From positions 2,381,701 to 2,445,700 of the forward strand of contig OX453276.1 of the NCBI GenBank assembly GCA_949710005.1: a stretch of 64,000 bases of DNA, written 5' to 3'. This stretch comes from Ricordea florida. Lineage: Eukaryota > Cnidaria > Anthozoa > Corallimorpharia > Ricordeidae. Position numbers and translations under genes: made by a program. The notes beneath the pieces are model-generated. The model had not been told where the DNA came from, ran no database searches, and saw only the letters and a list, made by a program, of their open reading frames with translations. How positions within the stretch are numbered: the stretch's first letter is position 1; each line of letters starts with the position of its first letter. Shown piece after piece: positions 11,752-23,900 of the stretch.

Positions 11752-12407
11752 TGCTTCTCTTTTGTTATGAGATCATAAAACCTGGAAAATGTAGGAAAAA
11801 GTTTTACTTTATGCTTGACTAAAAGTACCATTTACACATTTTAGATTCATTAAAGATAGGAATTGGGAAAAACAACCACCCCTGGATGTAGATAGTGCTA
11901 AAATTATAAAAACTCAAAGCTATTTTTTGCACAGTCATGTTGTAATAATAATCCTCAATTAATTGAACTATCACAATGAGTGTACTGTACAACCATAGCC
12001 ATTACTATATGTTGAACAATTTGCAATGCAACTAGTAAAAAATCAAATACCTTTAAATTTGTGAAATCAAAACCTTCAATGATTAATAATATACATGAAA
12101 AAATTACTACATTCTGATTGGTTGAGAGCAGTGCCGTTCATATGTAACACCCGTGCAAAACGTGTAACACTAGTGCAAAAAAGGTAACACCAGTGTTAAT
12201 TACACATCGATATTCTGGATTATGATATTCTTTATTTTTAAACGAACCGCTGAGTTCGTAGTGTTATCAGCTGATCTTCATTAGCCAATCAGTAAATAAA
12301 GTGTCAAATCCGCATCAAATGCTCAATTCCTGTCCGCAATGAGATCTTTCTGCACTTCCTCCAGGCGAATGTTTTCATGTTTATATAATTCATAAATAAT
12401 CATACAG
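11752..12407. other. 5' flank of the NLR gene
   Basis: No gene is supported. At 12,140-12,200 the word GTAACAC recurs three times (CGTGTAACAC, GGTAACAC). Promoter elements could not be assigned. Confidence 0.4.
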
Positions 12408-12548
12408 TTTTTCTCCTTCAATTTGGAATTAATTTGCACTTGTGAGTTTTTCAAAAAGCTGAAATTGCACTCGCCAAAGCGGCTTACACAATTTCGGCTT
12501 TTTGAAAAACTCACAAGTGCAAATTAATTCCAAATTGAAGGAGAAAAA
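12408..12548. mobile_element. 141-bp fold-back element with about 58-bp arms
   Basis: The left arm TTTTTCTCCTTCAATTTGGA... at 12,408-12,466 is the near-perfect inverse of 12,489-12,548. The loop is about 22 bp (CACTCGCCAAAGCGGCTTACAC). Both strands show the same short open frame because of the palindrome. Confidence 0.88.
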
Positions 12549-13920
12549 CCATATCATTACCTTTACTAATAACCTTTTGAATGCAACCTTAATTTGTCAT
12601 GAATGTTGCACTGACATACACTTATTCATCTTGCAAACAAATGAAAATCACTCCACCAAGCTTCTCCCACTCCACCCACCTTCTGTCTTAATGTTGGGGT
12701 AACCAATACAGCACATCATATCATTTTTAACCCCAACGTATTGCTTTTGAAGTTATATACCAACACGGTTGTGGAGAGAGTGGGGCATAAGATTTCTGGT
12801 AATTAACTCCATGAATTGAAAGATAAAATTGAGACAAAAAATACAATTCTGGTAATTGGTCAAAGGCAATGGCAAAGATGGTAGCTTGATTTAAGAATAG
12901 CTGCTCTTTGTCTTAATTTAACACTGCCCCAAAGTTCATAAATGACAGATTTGCTATTTATAATGATAAAGCAATCATAGATAACTTGACACAACAAGGC
13001 CACCTTATCTTTTTACAGAGGTCTTTTACATGCCTGAAAGTTTTTTCCAAATATTTTTGTACTTTGGCTAAGTTATTTCAGTGCATAGTGCAATATGAGT
13101 CATAGCAACCTTTTTTTAATAATATACTATGCTTAGAAAACACATAAAAGAGTTTTTGCCTCGCAATGCATTTGGGCTAACTCGTATATACCTTCAAGTA
13201 CTTACACACTGTTAATCAATGAATGGTGAATCTGTTTCCATTTAGCATAATAGTGCGTACACTCTTCATTATTGATCAAGTTGAAGTGTAAGTGAGAGGT
13301 TAGAGTTGTTTTCATTTGACCTTGAAAGAAAAACGATTATTTGGTTTGTACTTGTTGATAAAGAACAAAAGAAAACAACTGATTCAGGATGTGCGACCAA
13401 CCATTGGTTGGACAATTCTTTCACAGTCAAATGAAAATTTACCTATGGAGTTCAAGGCACAATTATTATCACTTTAACAAAAATGTCACTTATTTTGAAC
13501 AAACAGGAACTATAAAAAAACTTCGTACATGGAGTGAATATACTAAAACTGACGAGAAATTCAACAATTCATATGAGTACAAGTATGCAAGGAAAGTGTA
13601 AAATCTATGCAAATTCTATCTTACATTTGATATTTTTGTATTTCATGGTTTTTAAAACAAGTTTAATGCTGTCACTAGAATTATTAAAATCCACGTTCAA
13701 AACAGTAACAACTTGTACAAATGTAATATCTAAGGAATAACTCTTATTTATGTTTCAAACATTTAGTAAATGTATTCTTACAAAATATAAAATATGAAAT
13801 TTAAAAAAAAAACAGCATTTAAAACCAGTTTTGTCATATATTCAGAAGACAGTGGTAGATTACAAACACGTAATCAGTTTGCTGTGAACTGTAAGTTTAT
13901 AGAAGAAACTGGTTGATAAC
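12549..13920. other. A+T-rich intergenic region
   Basis: Nothing recognisable as a gene, RNA or defined transposon end was seen here. Confidence 0.45.
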
Positions 13921-14735
13921 ATGGGTCGAATAGCGTCGCGCACAAATGACGTCACCAAAATTGAGACCCCCCACTTGACTCAGACAAACAAACCACTCTC
14001 AGTGCCATTTCTACAAGAGCGGTATGTAGAACTTATGTCGCTCGCAAGCACTTCGCTTCGGTCTTTGACCGTTCTCACGCAAGATGATGGCGTTCCTGGC
14101 TCGAAATTTGAGAGTGAAGCAGAGAACTACACTGTGGATGCAGAGGTGAAGTGAAGTGCAGAGGGCTAAAATTAAGCGGAAAACGTGACGACCTTGTGAA
14201 ACGTGTTACGGAATGTGTAAAGGCTGGAAGTCATCACACTCTCGATCCTAGTATCGACGAAGGAAAATGGTTTGCGGCGAAAGTGATCAAGGAGAATTGT
14301 GGCCTGGATCAAAGTTGTAATGTGGTTTCGCTTCCAGAGATTCCATCGAAGGGATGGCGAGATTTTCCATCTTGTAACATCCCGCACCTCTTCAACTACG
14401 GGCATGTTCATTACTATGTCCTGGAATCATCCGGAATGTAAATGCGAACGAAGAAGAAGACGAAGGGTCTGGACATATGACTGATAGACCGTTGAAAAAC
14501 GGAAGAAAGTACGTTAATTCGGGTTTTGTTCACGACCTTACGGACTCGATGACTGCTGAACATTATTTAGTGAGGACCCACGTTTGGCCATCGATGAAAA
14601 ATGTGCTTCCGCACAATGTCGTTGTTGTCTTATCTGTGAACAGTGGTGCCGTGATTCATGCTTCCTGTGAACCATGCAGGGTTTCCTCTTTGGGTCACTG
14701 CAGTCATATGTACATAGATGACATTAGATTGTTGT
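13921..14735 (+). pseudogene. Relic of a SAP / SWIM-type zinc-finger protein
   Basis: Three short frames form one decayed gene. A SAP-like helix pair (CRGLKLSGKRDDLVKRVTEC, about 14,156-14,220) is followed by a conserved stretch (SKGWRDFPSCNIPHLFNYGH). After a frameshift near 14,436 comes a segment ending ASCEPCRVSSLGHCSH, which fits a SWIM-like CxC...CxH finger. In cnidarian and other invertebrate genomes this layout often precedes a YqaJ-like nuclease in transposon accessory proteins; no nuclease part is visible here. Another break lies near 14,154. Function is lost; the family assignment is by motif only. Confidence 0.5.
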
Positions 14736-16830
14736 TTAAGTATCAAAATAGTAACCATTTAATTATTCTGTTGTTTTTTATTTACAAGACAAGATTGTAT
14801 ATATAATCATATATATAAAGGTTTAAATGGAACATGATCATGATGGAAGTTCTTAGGTTTAATAATGAAGAGAAGAATAAACAGCAGGGAATTGTGAAAT
14901 TGTTTGTTTTAAAACAAACTAGCCAATCCAAATTGATTTCCAAATTTTATTTGTTCTGTTATGTTTCTTATAAGTTAAACTACTTTGTAAAGAACTGTTA
15001 GTCCAGTAAAGTACAATAACAGTTATACTTTTACTTCAGCAGCGATATCGTTGTCTGATCAGGGAATTGAGCAAGGGTGTGGAAGAGTTAAAAGGGTAGG
15101 GTTTTAACCCAAATAACCTGTTTGGTGGTAGGAAAATATTGCTGAAACATTACAATGGGTTTTTGGTCATCAGATGAAAACCTACAGTTTAATCCCCACA
15201 TACAATACCCACTCAAATGTGAAGTGGAAAAAGAACATCCAATGTAAATAATTACCTTGATAATGCTTTCTTCAGAAAATTAATGGATACACCATAATAC
15301 CCAAGTACCAACAGCAGTATTTTTTAACCAAACCTGGGCCACATCAAAACCAACTACCTTTTACGAAATGATTTCCATCCATTCCTGATCCCAGACCCAC
15401 TTGTCCCTCTTAGCTGGCTGGGCCCGGGGCACAAGGAAAAGTTGGCTCCAACAAATCTCTAGCTGGATATTATTGGAAGAAATCTGTACAGCTTAGATCA
15501 GAACCCTTTCTCATAGGAGCAATAAATTACACTTGGAATAATTGCCCTCATTAGAGACAGAACATTGAATGAATACATACATGTACCAGTAGAAACAGTT
15601 CATGACCAATAGTGATCCCCATCGAGCAAGTTTATCCTCATACCCCATTGTATATTTCCAAAATTGTGTCTCTTATGGTTCAATATCTCAGCTTGTTTTT
15701 CTTGCAATAATTGTAAGACAGCAACTAATTTTTTGCAAAAAACTATTGTAATCCAAGACAAAAATAAGATTAAGGAATACCAGTTGGTTCCGAAACCCGA
15801 AAAGGGTTTTCACTGCCATTTCAGTTAATGTTTGCGCACAATTATTTAGAACCTGGCCACACAGTTTTTGATATCAAAAACCCTTATCTATCGTTTTCAC
15901 ATCAAATCATTTTGGGAATTACAGAGAGCTGCATGGTACTCAATATCAACCTGTGCCAATAGCCAAGGCCACACATTTGTTTAAACAAAAAGAACTAACC
16001 CATGTATACTTTCATCTTTCATATTAATGAATATCAATGAAATAATTTTTTAAGTCTTGGATCAACAGACCCAGTATATTTTAATAACGGGTGGTTTTAT
16101 AGTTTCTGTCACAGCCGTTACTTGGGTCAACATGTATTGATTCTAAACCCAACCTACATTTCTTTGCATGGTTTAGCCAATATTAGTGTTTGGTACATAT
16201 TATCCTGAGCACTGACTAAGTCACAAACTACATAAATCAAGTGGTATCCTCTTGTGACCTCATAATTGACAGAAATGTTGATTAATACTGGATATGAAGA
16301 AGGCTAAAGGTTTCACACCAAATGAAGTGTACATCATTTGAGTTTGTACACATGTATCACACTGGCGTCAGATTTGCCTTGAGAGGATCGGGATGTTCAT
16401 CCGTGGGACCTTTTTCACCGGGCCAGTGCAGAGCACAAATGTAGGTATTCCTCGAAACATTCTTTTCCGTGAAGAATTCCCGCGAGCAAGCCACTATCCA
16501 CCTCCTGCACTTTTCAACATCTTGTGACGGTTTGGGGAATGGAATGAAGACTTTCTTCCCCGATTACTCCAGCTCTAGGAGCGATTTTAGCCAATGTTCA
16601 GGATACCTTGAGTCGGTTTTGCTCTCACCATGACAGCAGTGCTTTGTACTAACCATTCTTGGCCCTTTGAGAAAGCATACAGTCCGATTTACCTAACTTT
16701 TCACGTTTTCTTCACGTATTGACGCTCTCTCGCATACATTCGCTTATGGCCGACTGCAATGTTTGTCTGAGTCACGCGGGGGGTCTCATGAGACCAAAAT
16801 CTATTTTTAGAATTTGTGCGCGACGCTATT
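13929..16830. mobile_element. Decayed inverted-repeat element enclosing SAP/SWIM and THAP relics
   Basis: AATAGCGTCGCGCACAAAT at 13,929-13,947 is repeated exactly in inverse at 16,812-16,830. Inside these lie second matched blocks: GAGACCCCCC, and TGACTCAGACAAAC (about 13,976-13,989 and 16,768-16,781 in inverse). Two relic genes point inward from the two ends. THAP and SWIM/YqaJ proteins accompany ISL2EU-type Harbinger elements; that link is an inference. The middle (about 14.8-16.3 kb) is non-coding and no transposase is seen. Confidence 0.5.
16358..16656 (-). pseudogene. THAP-like zinc-finger relic
   Basis: From an ATG at 16,656 the frame reads a C2CH-like finger: MVSTKHCCHG at the start, then [27 protein letters not shown] and [11 protein letters not shown]. 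This spacing (C-C, FPK, W, C-x2-H) is that of THAP DNA-binding domains. An in-frame TAA at 16,564-16,566 breaks it after about 30 codons, so it is a relic or would need splicing around the stop. Confidence 0.6.
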
Positions 16831-16979
16831 GTCAACAATCATTTGCCTTTCTCCACTCTTGAGTTTTATAATAACTCCTGCAAGTGCTTATCAGGTATGT
16901 CATTTAAGCTGATATCATCTTTGTTGACTGTACTTTTCCATTTTTTGTCTTGATGGCTAACTTGCATACCACCTTTGTC

Positions 16980-19350
16980 ATACATTCAAAAGACAACATG
17001 GTAGTGGTACATGACAAACATGTAACCATTTCCTCTTTACGTTAACTATTGAGTGTGCCATTGCAGACAACACAAGGTTTTGCCTCTTTAATGATGTTAC
17101 TTTCATCCTCAATTATAATGTATGCTCAGATCTTGTTGTGTGGGCGATCATTGACATAGATGTTTGAGCGACAGATCATTGAGCAGGACTTGCTTCTCTC
17201 TGCATTGCCATAAACGTTGGTACAGCTGGTTGTAATGCTGCTGGCCTCCTCTCCTTGCAGTTAGGACTATGTGGGTTCCTCAGCTTGGGCTGTTGAGTCA
17301 GGAAAGGGACCTGGATGAAGTGCTGACAGGTGTTTATCACGTTAGCACTCACTGCATTTTACATCATGACACAGTCCTTAGCGCGATGAGATAGTGATGC
17401 AAGGCAACAAAAACAGATGCTGTGCAGGCTTAGCAGACGCTTCCTCTCCTCCATGGACTAAGCTCTAAAAGCTTGACATTTGCTCAAAGGGTGATGTGTG
17501 TGGTGTACTGGACACCACTTGTGAATGTCAGGTATGGATGAGGGCTTCTCCCTTGTGGTACCAGTGGTTCCATTGGTGAATTCTGGTGAATGCCTAGCCC
17601 TGGGACCAGGGCTCTGAGAGGATTTCGTAAATGATGATAGCCTCTTCTTGTGTGTGTGTGTGTCCAGCATTAGGTAGGGGTTGTTCCTCTACTCAGAAAC
17701 GTCTTGGATGAACTTGCCAAACTCGCTGTATGATGGATACTCAACGTCATTACAAACCTTTTATCTATAAGCGCGTCTTTGCCATCTTCCCTGGATGTCC
17801 TTAGGGAGCTTCAACAGGACTGGCTTTAAGAACCTTGGTTCTTCCACAACATTCAATCCTCATACATGTAGGCCACCATAATTTTCTGCACATTCTAGCT
17901 TGAGTAGCAAATCCCCGAGTTCCCTTAAGGCCTTGCTGTCTCTGGGCTTGATCCTAGGGAAGTTTATCAACTTATTTAAGTGAGTATGGGTCACGGCCGC
18001 AGCGTTCACCTAGTTTCTTCCACGATTCTCTTAGCCCTTGGGCAGGGTTCTCTGCATAGACGTTGCGCAATCTCTGTACGGGCTTCTTGTACTCGCCAGT
18101 GGTATTCTCTATCATCAGTATTAATGTTTCACTCAGCGTGATTTCAACATCTCGTATCATATTCTTGAAGGATGTTTTCCTGGTATGGTAATTGTCTGGA
18201 CGATTGTCGAATTTCTCAATTTTGTTTGACTACTTCTCTTCTGGCCATAAACTGGATGTATGCTCAAAAGGTATCAACAGGCTTCGCCACTCCATTATCT
18301 CTGGCTGCAGGTGTGAATTCTTCTGCGTTGGCTCTTAGCGTCTTGAGTGTGGTCTGCTCTTTTTTAAGGGGTGGCTCCATTTCTATGTTTTCGTCCGGCT
18401 TACTATTGAAATAATCTTGTATACACTGGTTAGGATCTTTAACTGGCAGATCCCGAATCTTATATTTTTTTTTGCCATAATTCATCATCTAATGGATTTG
18501 CTCTGGCTAGGGCAAAGGCAGCTTCTTATTCTAAATGTAGGAATTCTATTCACTCCTCTTCCTGGCAAGAGCTAATTTGTTCTTTTGTCTTTTCCTTTAT
18601 TCCTCTTCTAGCTGAAGTGCTGACTGAAACTGTATCTAAGCTATTTTCTTTTGCATTTCTACTTTCTGGAGGGCTGCTACTGCTTCATTTCCTGCTTGAG
18701 TACTTATTGCTGTGGAGGAGATGGTAGATCCACATGACCCCGCTTGTGAGTGCAACAAACCATTTTCTTGCAGCAGGTCATTCCTTCGATCAATACCTTC
18801 ATTAATTGTGGTTTGAACTAATTTGTGACAAACATTCATCATTTCATCTATGGCTTGCTTCTCCTGTTGGGGACTCTAAGACATTCGAGTTACTAGTAAC
18901 ATCCATCAACGTTGATAACAGAAGTTGATATTTGGCAAAAACAGAATGTAAGTCACTTACCGCTGTATGAAGGCTTTCCATTGAATCCGCTGTTTCTTGT
19001 AGTTTAGTGATGGCAGTCACTGTTGAAGACCATATTTTTTCCAGCTTTTCCTTATCGGAACAAAATCAGTTTGCTATAACCTTCGAGGTTGGTCTGATTT
19101 TTAGTTTTGGTTTCTTCCTGATCACTGATTACATTTTCAGGCTCTGAATCTCCATTTGCATTATGTCTAGGAATACTTAGAAGTCGACCATTAGATGCTT
19201 GTTGACTGGCGGAAGACTGTCAAAGCAGTGAGCAGGCCTCCATATTCGGAGAGAGGAGACGCTCTAGACTGGTTGTCTTGAGGGTAGTGTCAGTATCACA
19301 TGCTGTTGCTTTCCCATCGGTAGGCGAGTAATCTTCCTTTTCACTGTTCT
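16980..19350 (-). pseudogene. Decayed BEL/Pao-type retrotransposon Gag
   Basis: Reading the minus strand from about 19.3 kb to 17.0 kb, fragments occur in the order expected for a cnidarian BEL/Pao Gag. First comes a coiled-coil region (QKVEMQKKIA, LEEE, IEFLHLE), then the core (MIRDVEITLSETL, TTGEYKKPVQRLRNVY, ESWKKLGERCG, KALRELGDLLLKLECA), and lastly a Cys/His knuckle (WCPVHHTHHPLSKCQAFRA, then LHSICFCC). Many stops and frameshifts interrupt it. No reverse transcriptase or long terminal repeat was recognised, so only the Gag part remains. Confidence 0.6.
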
Positions 19351-20586
19351 CGTCTATCTCGCTTTGTTAGTGTATCTCCGGAAGCCACTCTAGGCTCCTT
19401 AAGAGATGTAACAATGATTCACCAACAGTGTAACCAGTTAAAACTTACATTTATTGGAGTTTGCTTTTGTGGTGAAAAGGAATGTGCTCACAGCGCTGGT
19501 GAGCAGAAAATTCCCATGCCCTCATGCTCAGAAATCCTCCATCAATATGCCAATGAATAGCCATATAAGGTATTAATAACCTACACTAAAAGCTGCAATG
19601 CAATCTAGTGAAGTATGGAAACAATAACAAAAACCCAATAGAAAAGCAACAGCCCACTTAGGGTCAGAACAAATAGTCACTTGTACAAAGCACGTACACT
19701 GGCTCAATTTTGTCACTCAGAGGAACATACTGGTGCAAAGTTGTAACTGCAAAGAACACAACTGCTTATTGATTTAACATGCGGGTCGAAATAATGCTTA
19801 AATGAACATGTTGGCTTCAACTTGTTTCATCTGATACAACAATGCACTGGCCCTAACATTTCAGCTCGCTGGTTTGCTTGAGAATATTCCACTCTGGCTG
19901 TCAATACTCAATCAAACAAGACACTTGAGGAGCGTTCACTCGGGCTTCTTGTTGAACGTTTTACTTGAATATTTACCACGCCTAAAATGTGTATGCAACT
20001 ACATGCCGGATCCGTGTGGGCAATTTTCGTTACCGGTCACTCCAGTACCACTTTCTGACGATTATTTGTGCCACCAGTCAGTTCAATTACTCGAATGAAA
20101 ATCATTATTTTATTGGCGTGTGTACAGCCGCTCACACAAATCACGAGCACAGTCATAATATACATACATTGCAGAACGAGATCTGAATTGTAGTACTTTT
20201 ATTGACATTGGAACATCATTATGTTCATGTACATTAGTCATACTGACAACGTTTTGTAGAAGATCACGGTCGTCAAGAGTATTCTTCATGTCTTTATTCT
20301 ATCAAGCACATGCAATTCCGGGAAAAAGAGCAAACCAACATTTACGATCGCTTTACAAGTATTGAGCCCAATAAAAAGCAATAACAGAAACAGGATATTT
20401 AACGGAAGAACTAAGCTTAGATATTTAACCCTACTATTCAAGTTGTTTCTGTCAGTATCCTTGTCCAATTCGCTGCTGTTAGCACCAGCTTCGAATTTGT
20501 GTTCTCCAACATTCCTAAATTTTTCAGCAAGTGATGTGTTCGTCTCAGTGTCATAGTTTGTTGTTCAATCGGCTATCACAGTTTTG
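19351..20586. other. Intergenic region left of Polinton 1
   Basis: No gene is firmly supported. On the minus strand, about 20,570 down to 20,286, an open frame ends with a hydrophobic helix ([19 protein letters not shown]) after a polar stretch, and could be the last exon of a host membrane protein. No good acceptor was found, so it is not called as a gene. Confidence 0.4.
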
Positions 20587-20591
20587 GCAGC
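20587..20591. repeat. Target-site duplication GCAGC, left copy
   Basis: GCAGC directly precedes the left terminal repeat and the same five bases directly follow the right one (40,013-40,017). A 5-6 bp duplication is what a retrovirus-like integrase makes; Polintons usually give 6 bp. Confidence 0.75.
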
Positions 20592-20918
20592 AGTAGTTGT
20601 ATATGGCCGACTTTAGCGCAAAATTTGATCAAAAATTAAAAAATCTTAGTAAAGTATCTGGCGCAATCTCCTCCTCCTCCTCCCCTAATCCCACCCTAAC
20701 CCACTTATCCTAGCGCAAAAAATTAGATTGGTTTAAAGAAATAATATTATAGATCAAATGATGGAGAACCAAACGGTAAAACAACTGAAAGTCCTTGCCA
20801 AAGAGCAGGGTATTAAAGGATATTATCGATTGAAAAAAGCTCAACTTATCGAAGCGTTGGGTAATATAACCACCCCCGAACCCGCCCCAAATGAACCGAT
20901 ATCTGAGATTAATGTTCC
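20592..20918 (+). repeat. Polinton 1 left terminal inverted repeat (327 bp)
   Basis: Matches the inverse of 39,686-40,012 with two differences seen (one in TCTTAG versus TGTTAG, one in GGTTTAAAG versus GGTTAAAAG). It holds a C-rich block with CCCTAATCCCACCCTAACCC, the promoter-like TTTAAAGA, and the first 53 or so codons of the polymerase. Confidence 0.92.
20732..20739 (+). promoter_or_regulatory. TTTAAAGA motif upstream of polymerase 1
   Basis: TTTAAAGA starts 26 bp before the polymerase ATG. The same octamer precedes most other genes of both Polintons at nearly the same distance, so it is a likely element-specific core promoter. Confidence 0.6.
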
Positions 20919-23900
20919 CATTCTCAAACCTTCCCAACCCACAAAACTTAAAAATTTGGCTAGCAGAGTTATCAAACCGATAAAAAAAGTGATTAAAAAG
21001 TTCACAGATTGGATTCTATCTTATGTACCAGAATCAATCAAAAAGACTGTAGATAAGCGGGCTAAAGGTATGAAGGAAAAGGTTAGCCGCATATTCAAGA
21101 GACTCAACCACTTCACTCCAAAAGAACATCAAACAGCGTTGAAGGGGTATCTGAAAACCTATAGGATTGATGGGGTGAAAGGGTATGATGAAAAGATGTT
21201 CATCGCTAATATAAAGCCAAAAGTTATAGATCTCATTAAGCAGCAAAAGAAACCACTAAAGATGAGATTTATATTAACGTGTAAGTTCATAAAAGAAAAT
21301 CCTGCTACTGGACAGATTGACGAAACATCAGCTAGCTTTAATACCGACAAAGAAAGTAACAAAGAAATTATTACTGAATCAACCGATTTATCAGACTTAG
21401 TCAATACAATGACGGATTACCAACTTGTAATATTTGATGAATTTATAAACAGGAAATCCGGTTGGAAATTTGACCATGTGGAATACTTTGATATCTTCAT
21501 CGACCCATTTGAACCGCTTTCTGGAAGTTCCTATATTCCACTACCATCAAAATTAGCAACCAAGAAGGCAATCATAAATGTTAAGAACGAGAACGATCAT
21601 GAGTGTTTCAAGTGGGCAATAACCTCATCCGTGTTTCCAAGGGAGAAAGACCCACAAAGACTAAATAAACAAATGAGAGAGAACTCAAATAATTTTGACT
21701 GGTCAGGAATAGAGTTCCCCGTTTCACTAAAACAGATTGTTAAGTTTGAAAAGAAGAACCCTTATATTATTAACGTCTACGGATATGAAGGTGATGTATA
21801 CCCTCTAAGAATAAGTAAGAAACGAGAAGGTCATGTGATCAACTTACTTATAATATCAAACGATGAAACAAATCACTACTGCTGGATAAAGAATATGAGT
21901 AGACTTTTATCCTCTCAAGTCAATAATCACCAACACGTACGCACATTTTGTTACAGATGCCTCAACTCATTCCAGTCAAAGACCTCATTAGAAAAACATC
22001 TCGAATACTGCACCACAAAAGAAGAAGTCAAGATTGAGATGCCTTTAGATAAAGATGGAAATCCCCATTATATTTACTTTAAGAATTTCAACAGAAAAAT
22101 GCGACACCCCTTTACTGTCTATGCTGATTTTGAGTGTTATACAGAGAAAATAGACACTTGCTCTCCAGATGAAAGTAGAAGCTTTACTAAACAATACCAG
22201 AAGCATAAAGCATCAGGTTACTGCTATCTTATCAAGTGCTTTAACGATAACATATTTCCACCCAAGCTTGTACGATACACTGCTGAATCCCCAGACGAAG
22301 ATATCCCACAAATGTTTGTAGATAATTTAGAGTTAGATATTAAGAAAATTTATAATATGTTCAAGTTTTCTAAGAAAGTTAAGATGACTCAAAAGGATAA
22401 AATCAACTATAAAAATGCTACTCACTGCCACATCTGCGAGGGTGAATTAGGAGTAGATAAGGTATTAGACCACTGTCACCTTACAGGAAAGTATAGAGGA
22501 GCAGCTCATAACGAATGCAACTTAAACTATAAAATTCCAAAGTTCTTCCCAGTCATCTTTCACAACCTATCTGGATATGATTCACATCTATTTATCAAGA
22601 ACCTTGGTACATCAAAAGGTAAAATAAACTGTATACCTAATAATGAGGAAAAGTATATTTCTTTCACAAAACAGATTGTAGTTAGAACATTTACAAACAA
22701 AGAAGGTAAGCAGGTTGATGTGAAGCGAGATATAAGATTCATTGATTCATTTAAATTTATGGCAACTAGCCTTGACAGTTTAGTTAATAATCTACCAAAA
22801 GAATCTTTCAAAAACCTAACGAGCTACTATGAGGGTGAGCAATTAGAGCTATTATTGAGAAAAGGTGTATTTCCATACGATTGGTTTGACAGCTTCGATA
22901 AACTCAACGCAACCCAACTTCCACCTAAAGAAGCGTTCTATTCAAAACTCAATGACACAGACATAAAAGAAGACAACTACCAACATGCACAAAAGGTGTG
23001 GGGAAGCTTTGAAATGAAAACAATGAGGGAATATCACAACCTATATCTTGAGTCAGATGTACTCCTGTTAGCTGATGTCTTTGAGAACTTTCGAGATATT
23101 TGCAGTAAAAACTATGGATTGGACCCTGCCTGGTATTACACAGCGCCTGGACTAGCTTGGGATGCAGCGTTAAAGTTAACTAAAGTGAAGTTGGAGCTGT
23201 TAACTGATCCTGACATGCTACTTATGGTTGAGAAAGGCATTCGAGGTGGTGTATCTATGATCTCTACTAGATATGGCAAAGCTAACAATCCATACATGGA
23301 CAAATATGACCCCAACCTACCCACAAAGTATATCGAATATCTAGACGCAAACAACTTATACGGTGGGGGAATGAGTAAACCACTACCTACTCACGGTTTT
23401 AGATGGATGACTAACCAAGAACTCAAGGGTTGGAAAAATCTCCCATGCATACTCGAGGTTAACTTGAAATACCCCAAGAACCTTCATGACTTGCACAACG
23501 ATTACCCACTGGCTCCAGAGAGACTTATCGTTAACAAGGTTGAGAAATTGATTCCAAACCTCAACAACAAAATAAAGTACGTAGTTCACCACGAGACCTT
23601 GAAAGTTTACGAAAGTCTAGGACTAAAAGTCACTAAGATTCATAGGGGTATTACATTCGAAGAGTCTGCATGGTTAAAGCCGTACATTGACTTGAATACC
23701 AACCTCAGAGCTAAAGCAGCCAACGACTTTGAGAAAGATTTCTTCAAGCTTATGAATAACTCTGTCTTTGGGAAAACCATGGAAAACATTAGAAAAAGGG
23801 TGGATGTGAGACTAGTTACGAGTGAAAAAGATGCGAAAAAATTAATATCAAAGCCAAACTATCAGCACCGCAACATCTTTTGTGAGAATCTGGCTGCCAT

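Noticed and set aside
20660..20705. Possible interstitial telomere (CCCTAA words)
   Set aside because: Only a few irregular repeats, present as a mirrored pair in the Polinton ends; better explained as part of the terminal repeat.
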